A DNA stretch of 64,000 bases. Origin: Lachancea mirantina. Its lineage: Eukaryota > Ascomycota > Saccharomycetes > Saccharomycetales > Saccharomycetaceae. Both the position numbers and the translations under genes were made by a program. The notes under the pieces are model-generated. The model saw only the letters and a program-made list of their open reading frames with translations, made no database searches and was not told the origin of the DNA. The stretch covers positions 1,054,001 to 1,118,000 of the forward strand of contig LT598468.1 in NCBI GenBank assembly GCA_900074745.1, in the 5' to 3' direction. Position 1 is the stretch's first letter, and each line of letters starts with the position of its first letter. Below, in pieces: positions 47,011 to 55,386 of the stretch.

Positions 47011-48307
47011 AAAGTCAAAACTGACAAAATCATACTTAAAACAATGAGTAAAGTAGATTAGAGTACCAATCCTCACAGCTTTTAAAACAATAATTTCATG
47101 AATGTAACCTCTTGGTGATATCTTCGTAGCATTCAAGGATTCCAAATACCTTTCTCACCTCTTTTAAAAGGCTCATAAGATGTGAATTTAAACTGAGTTT
47201 CGTAGCAAAAGTTGAGCAAAGCGCGATATAAAGCTTTCAGAGGTCCATGATGGCATAGGGAGAGTGCGACTTGTCGCAAAAACTTTGTGAAAATCATCAA
47301 TTCTAAGGCGATCACGGTTTCACCCCAAAGCAGAAATTCAGAGGCATTAATAAAAGGCAATCTGCAAAGTAAGCACTATGAAGCAAAGAGCTGCATCTAA
47401 TCTGAGCAGTCAAATTGATGGATCAAAAGATGTCAAATTCGTAAAAGTTAATAGCGCCTTGTCCAAGGGTCTTTCTCGTGATATCCACCTCACTGCATCA
47501 CCAAAGCACAGCGGATCGTTGGAGACAATGCGTCGGCATTGAAGCGACTTTTCGCGTCACTGTGCTACGGTTTTCAAAGCGAACTTCGCTTATTTCGAGG
47601 GAAAAACTCAATTCCACCCGAATGCTGACCAGCACCTGATCACTCTCTTAAACGGTATGGCCACCCAAGTCAAGCATTGTCAAAAAGCTACACTGCCATG
47701 ACATGCAGCATCTATGCCAAAATGTCAGTCACATCACCCAAAACATCGTTTGAACCAGTGTTTTTGGTTTCTCTCGATACCATTCCCGACAAATTCGAAT
47801 ATTTCGGGATGATTCTTCATCATTGAAAAATCTCTTGATCATAACAAAGTGTATAAATCTGACCCAAAGTCATCAGTTCTCTATTCGTTTGTTTTCGAAC
47901 GCTTTTTGCCGTTTTCTGCTCTTCCGAGTATCCCTCATGAGTAATGGCTCTATCTTTCATTTCCAGTTATTTATTTGTATGTATTTGGAAATATAATTAA
48001 GTAGGGTGAGGGGCAGGAAAAAAGTATAAAAGGCGAGCGTTCCAGAGACGATTTACTCTAGAAAATCAGCTTCCAATCACCGGCTTTTGCATAGAAAACA
48101 CATCCTCAGACTTCTGAAATGCCAGCTGACTAACCTTCGCGATGACAATACCACTTTTAGTGTGGATACGTGATGTACTTGATAAGAAAACGGTACCCTT
48201 CCTGTGGTTTATGGGGATATTCTTACGAAAGAAGCTGGGCGGCTAAATCTTAGGGAGCTGTGATTATAGTCGTTGGAAAGCATAATATCATATCACCTGG
48301 TACACGA

Positions 48308-48317
48308 TTCACGTGAT
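48308..48317. promoter_or_regulatory. Cbf1-type site upstream of the UBR-box gene
   Basis: TTCACGTGAT; the minus strand reads ATCACGTG, a full RTCACRTG match, about 94 bp before the ATG. Confidence 0.45.
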
Positions 48318-48410
48318 ATCAGTGAAATTATTTATTGGGGCCAACTTTACGCGACTTGAAAGTCTTGGACGTGTACCGTTACTGTTAAGCCGCCTGTGAC
48401 AATCTGTGTG

Positions 48411-49484
48411 ATGAGCGATATCAGTGCAAGTGAATATCTTGAACGTCAAAAGGAATTGGAGGATGAGGCGCGCGATCTCATGCCATGGGATCCTAAGCAA
48501 TGCACGTATACTGACGGATCCATTCGGCAACAGATCTTTGCATGCTTAGACTGTGGCATTATGGGCGTTTGTTACTCATGTTCCATTCAGTGCCACTCCG
48601 AGTGCGAGCTGGTAGAACTGTTTGTGAAACGGAATTTTACATGTGATTGCGGAACCGAAAGGCAAAGTAAGAAGAAGGGTGAATATTGGTGCCAGTTGCG
48701 GCGCAACTGTCATCAAAGCATTGCATCTCTGTCCAATAGGTATGGTCAAAATTATGAGGGTAAATTTTGTAGCTGCAGCAAGCCCTATAATCCTGAATCT
48801 GATGTTACCATGTTGCAGTGCCTTCTTGGACTTGAATGCAACGAGGATTGGTACCACTGCTGCTGTCTTCTGCAGGATCATGAACACAACGATGAACGAA
48901 AAGCCGCACGACTGGCGCAGAATTTTCCGTCGCTGGAATCATTTGACGCTTTCATATGCTGGAAATGTGTAAAGCGATACGCATCGACCTTTGAGCATCT
49001 TTCAGCGCATGAACTGGCTGACCGTGCTTTAGCCGGTAAGGTATACAAAGAAGACCCTATTGCGACAAAGGAATCCGGTATTGAGGAGAAGCCTGCCAAC
49101 GAACGCAAAAGAAGACTAGAGGAAAACGTGGAGCGTGAGTATTCTATCTTATTGAAAAGTGATTACGCGACTAGTCTAAATCGAATCAAGGAAAGTCTTA
49201 AGCCCCCAGATAAACTCTACGTCTTCTTGAATGATGTGGCTCCCTTCTTGATAAACGATGATCCTATCTATGAACTTCAAGAAGATGAGGACGAAGCGTC
49301 GACCTATGAACTTGGAACGGAAGTTATCGGGAAATCTATGGACAGCAATATGGTTTTTACCGGTTTAAAGGCCATGGACGAAATGAAGGTGAAATTAAGC
49401 AAGTTCTTGAAACCTTTCGCAGATTCTGGAAAAGTTGTCAAGGAGGAAGATATAAGAGATTTCTTCAATTCTCAAAGCAAATAG
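48411..49484 (+). CDS. UBR-box / PHD-finger protein (Mlo2/UBR7 family)
   Basis: A 357-residue protein. A UBR-type zinc box (about 26-80) contains CTYTDGSIRQQIFACLDCG, VCYSCSIQCHSEC, and FTCDCGT. It is followed by a PHD-like zinc domain (about 120-195) beginning FCSCSKPYNPESDVTMLQC and ending ICWKCV. The C-terminal half is charged and helical. This layout is that of fission yeast Mlo2 and human UBR7, a family of putative N-recognins/ubiquitin ligases that also bind histones. To my knowledge S. cerevisiae has no member (its UBR proteins Ubr1/Ubr2 are far larger). The frame extends upstream to a GTG at 48396, but the first ATG is 48411. It is convergent with the dehydrogenase gene. Confidence 0.9.
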   Translation: MSDISASEYLERQKELEDEARDLMPWDPKQCTYTDGSIRQQIFACLDCGIMGVCYSCSIQCHSECELVELFVKRNFTCDCGTERQSKKKGEYWCQLRRNCHQSIASLSNRYGQNYEGKFCSCSKPYNPESDVTMLQCLLGLECNEDWYHCCCLLQDHEHNDERKAARLAQNFPSLESFDAFICWKCVKRYASTFEHLSAHELADRALAGKVYKEDPIATKESGIEEKPANERKRRLEENVEREYSILLKSDYATSLNRIKESLKPPDKLYVFLNDVAPFLINDDPIYELQEDEDEASTYELGTEVIGKSMDSNMVFTGLKAMDEMKVKLSKFLKPFADSGKVVKEEDIRDFFNSQSK

Positions 49485-49543
49485 ATACGTTTTTGTTGTG
49501 TACAGGTCATAAATTCATCAAACAAAACTACATCACGATATCC

Positions 49544-51061
49544 TCATGGTTCAAGTATTATCGATTTTAATTCCGTGTAATCGTTTATACCATAAAGAGA
49601 GCCCTCTCTTCCTAAACCAGAGTCTTTGACTCCACCGAACGGTAAAACAGCATCGCTTATTTCACTGCTGTTCACGCCAATCATACCAACCTCCAAATCT
49701 TCGGCAAGTTTCATGATTGTTCCAATGTTTGCCGTGTAGAAATAACCAGCCAGTCCCACATTGGAGTCATTTGAGCGCCTCAATACTTCTTCGGTGGTCT
49801 TGAATTTGATCAAGCAAGCTACTGGACCAAATATCTCTTTATGGAAAACATCCATTGATTCATCAACATCTGTCAAAATCGTTGGGTGATAAAAATTGCG
49901 TCCCAGAGTACTAGCTCTAGTACCACCCATTAGAACTTTGGCGCCTTTATTCTTGGCATCTTCAACAAGGTCTGAAACTTTGTTGACAGCCTTGTCATTA
50001 ATGAGTGGACCTTGCGTAACATGTACGTCAAATCCACTTCCCATAACAAGATCCGTCTCCATTCTTTTCGCCAAACTTGAAGCAACTGTGTCATACAAGC
50101 TTTCATGAACGAATATTCTATTGGCGCAGATACACGTTTGACCCGAATTCCTAAATTTTGATGCCATGATCCCATCAAGAGCTTTATAGATGTCTGCATC
50201 CTCAAATATTATAAAAGGAGCATTACCACCCAATTCCATAGATACTTTCTTGATAGTGCCAGTCTTATTATGCACATGTTGCATCAAGATTCTGCCCACC
50301 TTAGTTGACCCGGTGAAGGTAATTTTGCTAACCAAATCGTGTTGACACATATATTTACCAACAACGTCTGCATGGCTTGTAGGAAGTATATTGCAAACCC
50401 CACTTTCGAAGCCAGCCTGTTCGCAAAGCCAGCCGTACGCTAAAGCGCTCAGTGGAGTTTCTTGCGCCGGTTTGACGACGCAAGTGTTACCAGCAGCAAG
50501 TGCTGGTGCCAATTTTCTGGCAATCATTGCAGTGGGGAAATTCCATGGAGTTAGGATGCCCACGACGCCAAGGGGCCGTCTGATGGTCAGAATTTTTTTT
50601 TCGGTAGAACCCGAGCCTGGCATAATCGTTCCAACCATTCTGTGAGCTTCTTCTGAAAACCATTTGAAATAACTAGACGCATAGTCTACTTCTGCCAACG
50701 ATTCCCTATAGGGTTTACCGTTTTCCATGGTCACCAGTCTAGCAAGGTCTTCCTTGTTCTCTTGCATTAATTCGTAAATGTTCTGAAGTGCTTCGGAGCG
50801 ACTACTTGGTGCAGACTTTCGAAAGGACTTAAAGGCCCCATGCGCTCCTTTTATCGCTTCATTGTAATCACTAATCCCACAATCTGTTATTGAACTAATC
50901 TCGTCCTGCGTCGCAGGGTTTCTGAGACAGAATGTTTCATCTCCCTTCTTCCATTCACCGCAAAAGTAAGCTTCACTTTTGAACACGGAAGAGTCCCTGA
51001 ACGACGATGAGATGCTTCTCTTGATGATGCCAAAATGCCAACACTTGCCCGCTTTCAACAT
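49544..51061 (-). CDS. Succinate-semialdehyde-type aldehyde dehydrogenase (Uga2-like)
   Basis: About 505 residues from the ATG at 51061. The NAD(P)-dependent aldehyde dehydrogenase fold is complete: GILTPWNFPTAMIARK, the cofactor motif FTGSTKVG, the catalytic Glu in SMELGGNAPFI (about 274) and Cys in SGQTCICANR (about 308). It ends REGSLYGINDYTELK, close to S. cerevisiae Uga2, which oxidises succinate semialdehyde in GABA use. Unlike Uga2 it begins with a basic, Ser-rich segment (LKAGKCWHFGIIKRSISSS) that looks like a mitochondrial presequence. S. cerevisiae UGA2 (YBR006W) is not at this location. It may be a paralog rather than the ortholog, so no symbol is given. Confidence 0.88.
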   Translation of the reverse strand: MLKAGKCWHFGIIKRSISSSFRDSSVFKSEAYFCGEWKKGDETFCLRNPATQDEISSITDCGISDYNEAIKGAHGAFKSFRKSAPSSRSEALQNIYELMQENKEDLARLVTMENGKPYRESLAEVDYASSYFKWFSEEAHRMVGTIMPGSGSTEKKILTIRRPLGVVGILTPWNFPTAMIARKLAPALAAGNTCVVKPAQETPLSALAYGWLCEQAGFESGVCNILPTSHADVVGKYMCQHDLVSKITFTGSTKVGRILMQHVHNKTGTIKKVSMELGGNAPFIIFEDADIYKALDGIMASKFRNSGQTCICANRIFVHESLYDTVASSLAKRMETDLVMGSGFDVHVTQGPLINDKAVNKVSDLVEDAKNKGAKVLMGGTRASTLGRNFYHPTILTDVDESMDVFHKEIFGPVACLIKFKTTEEVLRRSNDSNVGLAGYFYTANIGTIMKLAEDLEVGMIGVNSSEISDAVLPFGGVKDSGLGREGSLYGINDYTELKSIILEP

Positions 51062-51188
51062 GTTAACGACTAATATAGAGTCAGCCAAATAAGCTGTAAT
51101 TCAGAAACAGTAGCGTTAAAAAAGTCATTATAAAAACTGTACATAAGAGAAATATTTACAGGACAAAAGGAGCTAGTGCAAGTTAGTC

Positions 51189-54100
51189 CTAGTTTTTCTT
51201 TCTGGCCTCTTGCGCATCGATCTTGTCAAACGCTGCTTTCCATACAGAGTTTCCAGCCTCCGCGGATACATCAGCAAAAAGCTTTTCAAAAATATCTGAA
51301 TACCAACAAGCTGCCAAGGGTTCAAGACCTTCTTTCACGTTTTCTGGAAGTTCCTCCCAGTCGCTGGTGTTTTCTTTAGGGAAAATGATGGTTTTGGCGC
51401 CTGATCTCTTGGCAGCAACCGCCTTTTCACGCAGCCCTCCAATCCGTAACACTTTTCCGGTTAAAGTTAATTCCCCGGTCATTGCGATTGTGGGGTCAAG
51501 TTGCTTATTCAAAGCAAGCGAGAGCAGGGAAGAAGCCATAGTGACACCAGCAGAGGGACCGTCTTTTGGTGTGGCGCCCTCTGGACAATGCAGATGGATG
51601 GCAGCTTTCTCGAAAAATCTATTCTCTGGATATTTCTTGGTCAAAAACATCTTGGCAAAAGAATACGCCAGGCGAGAAGATTCTTTCATCACGTCGCCCA
51701 ATTGACCCGTACGTTCGAGTGAGGCATGTGAATGGTGTGAAAGTGGCTGTTCCAACACGGACTCGACGTACATTGCACACCCCCCCATGCTGGTCCAGGC
51801 GAGTCCCATAACGACACCTGGTGGTGTCATTTCGTAAAGTCTGTCTGCTGTAAATATCGGAGGCCCCACGTACTTTTTAAGATTGTCCGCATCGATTTGT
51901 ACCGAGATGTTGCTTGGAATCACCATAGCTTCTTTGCTGTCATGCGTTTTCTCGACCTCGATTTTTTCGTTCCTTTCGCTTGCCGAGTCCAATGTGCTTC
52001 CGATTACTCCCACATTTACATCAGCTTTCGAAAACCTTTTTGCTTCCGAAGCCTGAGCAGACTCGACGGGCTTGTCATCTATGCTCAATTGCTTAACAAC
52101 ATCAAATGCAGCTTTGCGGTAGATTTTCTCGATTTGTTTCCTCAAGTTTCTCACCCCGCTTTCCCTACAATAATGCTTCATTAAGTTGGTTATAGCGGTT
52201 TCGCTTATATTAACATTGGCATTCTCTAAACCTGCAGCTTTCTTGGCATTTGGTGATAGATATTGCTCCGCTATCTTGATTTTTTCGTCAGCAACGTAGC
52301 CCGTTAGTTCGATAACTTCCATCCGATCCAAAAGCGGTCTTGGGATTGTGTCAAGAGTGTTCGCTGTGCAAACAAATAGAACTTTGGACAGGTCAATTGG
52401 GATATCCAGGTAGTTGTCCAAAAAACTGTTGTTTTGTTCAGGATCAAGCAGTTCAAGTAGCGCAGCGGCAGGGTCTCCATGTATGCCACCGTGACCAATC
52501 TTGTCAATCTCATCAATCAAGATCAACGGGTTCTGCGTTTGGCATTTCTTCAATGACTGTACGATTCTTCCCGGTAACGCACCAATGTAGGTTCTTCTAT
52601 GACCCTTAATTTCTGCAACATCCGTCATTCCACCTACCGAAAAGCGTGAAAATTGACGATCTAGCGCACGAGCAATTGACTTCCCAATCGACGTCTTTCC
52701 CACGCCAGGAGGTCCCACGAAACAAATGATTTTACCATCGACTTTTCCTAACAATTTGCCTACAGCAATAAACTCCAAAATTCTGTCCTTTACGTCTTTT
52801 AGACCATAATGGTCTTCATCAAGAATTTTCTTTGCAACTGGAATGGAATACTGCTCCTTTGATGTGATACCCCAGGGCAGAGAAGTAATCCAATCTAGAT
52901 AATTTCTAATCACACCGAACTCAGACATAGAAGTCTCTAGAGTAGCGAGCTTACCGATTTCATCTTCGTAGACCTTTTTGACATTTTCCGGAAGTTGTAA
53001 TTTTTCAACCCTTTTTTTGAAGGTCTCGATGAGTTTATCACGGCCGTCATCAATTCCTAACTCTCGCTTAATACCTTTCAGTTGTTCCATCAAGTAATAC
53101 TCTCTTTGCCTTTTTTGTATTTTCGTCTCCACGTCTTTGGAAATCTTGTTTTGTAACTCGGCATTCATCAGCTCCTTCTTTAAAACTACGAGAGACTTCT
53201 CAAGACGCTGTTCAACGTCTAAAAGTTCCAGAATATCTTGGAGTTCTTGCTCTTCACCCGCGGAGACAGCAGCGGCAAAATCCGCAAGTCTGGCAGGTTC
53301 TTCGAATATATTGGTGGTAGCCGATTGAATGGAGGCAGAAAATGTCGCAATCTGTTCGCGAAACATGGTGTTCAGCTGCGAAATTTCTTTGAAAACTTTC
53401 AAAATTTCAGACGTCAAAGCGTTTATTACCGGAGACTTTCTATCAAACTCCTTATCCTCAAGGTTAGAAACATTGACAAGTGAGATATCATAATTTTTCA
53501 AAAACTCTGTTGGGTTAGATTCCTCGTCAAAATCAATTGACTCTTGAGAGTCCTTTTGGTTACGCTCGATTTTGACGTTTTCAACATGCTCAACGACATC
53601 CGTGGTTTCGGCGTCCTCATCTCTTTTCAACAAAATTTCATCCTGTCGGGAAGGCTCGGCAGTAGCCTTAGGAGGAATCAACTCGTCGATTTTGATTCTG
53701 CGGTGAGGATATAACAACGCAGTCATAGTTTCTTCTCCTGTTTTCTCGTCTTTGCTTGGGAATGCGCTTGTAATTTGTGCGAAGACTCCGACTTCGTGTA
53801 CTTCGTCGATGTTATGAATCACATCTGTATCTTTGTCAGAATTTTTCAGCAAAAAAGCACCAATGTAAGGTTGTTGCCGTTCCAACATTTCTTTGACAGC
53901 TTTCATGACTCTGTTATCCGAAATCACAACGGCTTTGTAAAACCCAGGGAACAAAGGGCGACGCGAGATGGGTAGCGCCAACATTTGCGGATACACTTCT
54001 GGCATCACCTGTTTCTTGCCACTGGATTTCGAATCGCCATTATCGCCATTACCGCTGCTTGCGCCTCCACTGTCATCGTTGTTGCCGCTGCTGCCGCTGC

Positions 54101-54497
54101 CGCCTGAAGCTTTCGACGATTCACGTTCCCGGGTTTCTGATACCGTGTCACTCTCAACTTCCGTGTCCTCATGCTTTTCTATTTTCCGGTCGGGAGTCTC
54201 CTTCCCGTCCTCCTTATTTTCACCCACGTCGTCGTTCTTCTGATTTGGCTCATTCCGAGAACGATCCTTCGAACTCTTGGATTCCATGGCCCCTGCTATA
54301 CGCGGCAGATTCCAAAAGGGCTTTAAATCCCTTAAATCACGATTTTGACTCAGATACGCTTTCCAATGCGCACTTTCATGTGTCGGTAGGGCCGTTGTAC
54401 CACGACTATATCGCGCCGATTCAGTAGCAAAGCGTATCCCGCGAAAACTCGCAGGCTTACTCCTCGCTCCTACCACTATAGAGCCTCTTTTGAACAT
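51189..54497 (-). CDS. PIM1: Pim1, mitochondrial Lon protease
   Basis: About 1102 residues from the ATG at 54497 (S. cerevisiae 1133). Pim1 is the ATP-dependent protease of the mitochondrial matrix that degrades misfolded proteins and supports mtDNA. Order: presequence (MFKRGSIVVGARSKPAS), polar Ser/Gly/Asp-rich linker, Lon N-domain from YPQMLALPISRRPLFPGFYK, AAA+ with Walker A GPPGVGKTS (about 597) and Walker B LILIDEIDK, then the protease domain with catalytic Ser in KDGPSAGVTMA (about 980) and Lys in AAKRSGAKTI. An earlier in-frame ATG at 54584 would add 29 residues; the later one is preferred because it starts a classic presequence and leaves a PACE box upstream. Confidence 0.96.
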   Translation of the reverse strand: MFKRGSIVVGARSKPASFRGIRFATESARYSRGTTALPTHESAHWKAYLSQNRDLRDLKPFWNLPRIAGAMESKSSKDRSRNEPNQKNDDVGENKEDGKETPDRKIEKHEDTEVESDTVSETRERESSKASGGSGSSGNNDDSGGASSGNGDNGDSKSSGKKQVMPEVYPQMLALPISRRPLFPGFYKAVVISDNRVMKAVKEMLERQQPYIGAFLLKNSDKDTDVIHNIDEVHEVGVFAQITSAFPSKDEKTGEETMTALLYPHRRIKIDELIPPKATAEPSRQDEILLKRDEDAETTDVVEHVENVKIERNQKDSQESIDFDEESNPTEFLKNYDISLVNVSNLEDKEFDRKSPVINALTSEILKVFKEISQLNTMFREQIATFSASIQSATTNIFEEPARLADFAAAVSAGEEQELQDILELLDVEQRLEKSLVVLKKELMNAELQNKISKDVETKIQKRQREYYLMEQLKGIKRELGIDDGRDKLIETFKKRVEKLQLPENVKKVYEDEIGKLATLETSMSEFGVIRNYLDWITSLPWGITSKEQYSIPVAKKILDEDHYGLKDVKDRILEFIAVGKLLGKVDGKIICFVGPPGVGKTSIGKSIARALDRQFSRFSVGGMTDVAEIKGHRRTYIGALPGRIVQSLKKCQTQNPLILIDEIDKIGHGGIHGDPAAALLELLDPEQNNSFLDNYLDIPIDLSKVLFVCTANTLDTIPRPLLDRMEVIELTGYVADEKIKIAEQYLSPNAKKAAGLENANVNISETAITNLMKHYCRESGVRNLRKQIEKIYRKAAFDVVKQLSIDDKPVESAQASEAKRFSKADVNVGVIGSTLDSASERNEKIEVEKTHDSKEAMVIPSNISVQIDADNLKKYVGPPIFTADRLYEMTPPGVVMGLAWTSMGGCAMYVESVLEQPLSHHSHASLERTGQLGDVMKESSRLAYSFAKMFLTKKYPENRFFEKAAIHLHCPEGATPKDGPSAGVTMASSLLSLALNKQLDPTIAMTGELTLTGKVLRIGGLREKAVAAKRSGAKTIIFPKENTSDWEELPENVKEGLEPLAACWYSDIFEKLFADVSAEAGNSVWKAAFDKIDAQEARKKN

Positions 54498-54546
54498 CTT
54501 GAAGGCCTTGAAAAGCTCGACTGGTATGATGTTCGAACCTTTGCGA

Positions 54547-54555
54547 GGTGGCAAA
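54547..54555 (+). promoter_or_regulatory. Perfect PACE (Rpn4) element near PIM1 start
   Basis: GGTGGCAAA, the exact proteasome-associated control element, 50-58 bp upstream of the preferred PIM1 ATG and inside the coding sequence if the upstream ATG (54584) is used. Rpn4 drives proteasome and stress genes in S. cerevisiae. Confidence 0.55.
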
Positions 54556-54669
54556 TTTGATGATACTAGTCTGTTAGTATTCATAATTGTCAAAACTCTG
54601 AAAATTTAAAATTTCGTCTCCGGGGACTCGAATGGCCGTCAAGTGGAAAATGAGTATCGAATGAGTAAA

Positions 54670-55245
54670 TCACATAAACAACTGAGCATCAGAGTCTTCT
54701 TCTGGGGATTTGCTATATTGGCCCTCCAAACTGGCTGGTTCTTCGTCAACAACCGTCTCTTGCTGATCTTTAGCGTCAGGGTGGTATTCATGTTTCGTTT
54801 CCGCAGTTTCAACATTCACTTCGCTTGTACCTTCGTATTCATCTGGTAAACTTTCTTCGCCCTCTGGAACCTCGTCTTCACCTCGCAAGTATATCATTTG
54901 ATTCTTTAACGCTTGCTGTTGTCTGTATTTTGCCAAATAAATCTTGAGGACTTCGGCATAGTTCTCAAAACCCAATGCGTGAAGCGAAATCAGTATATCT
55001 TCTCCATTAATTGTTTTCCTTTTATCAGCAGCACATCGATCGTTGGCTTCGCTAGTCACAAAAGATATAAACTCCGAAACACACTCTTGCATGCATTCTT
55101 TAGCATCTTTAGAAACTTTGGCAGTAACTGGTAACGTGTTCTTCATGAGTCGTCCAACATTGTTAATCGGCAGCCACCGGTCCTGTTCGCGGAGCTCTGC
55201 GACAAACTGATTGTGTCGTTCACGTCTCTCTTCGTCCTGTTCCAT
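54670..55245 (-). CDS. HAP3: Hap3, CCAAT-binding factor subunit (NF-YB)
   Basis: A 191-residue histone-fold protein (144 in S. cerevisiae) of the Hap2/3/4/5 complex that activates respiratory genes through CCAAT. The histone fold spans about 20-110, with [18 protein letters not shown], the block [19 protein letters not shown] and [19 protein letters not shown]. It is followed by an acidic C-terminal tail of about 70 residues, rich in Glu, which the S. cerevisiae protein lacks. It is tandem with PIM1 and divergent from RFT1, as YBL021C is. Confidence 0.96.
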   Translation of the reverse strand: MEQDEERRERHNQFVAELREQDRWLPINNVGRLMKNTLPVTAKVSKDAKECMQECVSEFISFVTSEANDRCAADKRKTINGEDILISLHALGFENYAEVLKIYLAKYRQQQALKNQMIYLRGEDEVPEGEESLPDEYEGTSEVNVETAETKHEYHPDAKDQQETVVDEEPASLEGQYSKSPEEDSDAQLFM

Positions 55246-55386
55246 TTGAACGAGATGTGGTGGTTCAATAGGTTTGCCTCAATGGATTTGGCCAGGCAAC
55301 GGGTTTGGCGATGTCAAGAAATTTGGTTAACACTCTACATAGAAGAAACCGCTATCATGAAATGAGGGAAGAAACAGAAACATAGG

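Larger units (their letters stand above)
46899..48410. promoter_or_regulatory. Long divergent interval MCM2 / UBR-box gene
   Basis: About 1.5 kb between divergent starts. One 75-codon minus-strand frame at 47133-47360 is not convincing. It holds a near-match to an ECB (46995-47010) close to MCM2 and a TTCACGTGAT site (48308-48317) close to the right-hand gene. I saw no RNA gene and no centromere elements. Confidence 0.55.

Noticed and set aside
47759-47771. CDEIII-like TGTTTTTGGTTTC
   Set aside because: The essential CCGAA core is absent and the 160 bp upstream is not AT-rich and lacks CDEI.
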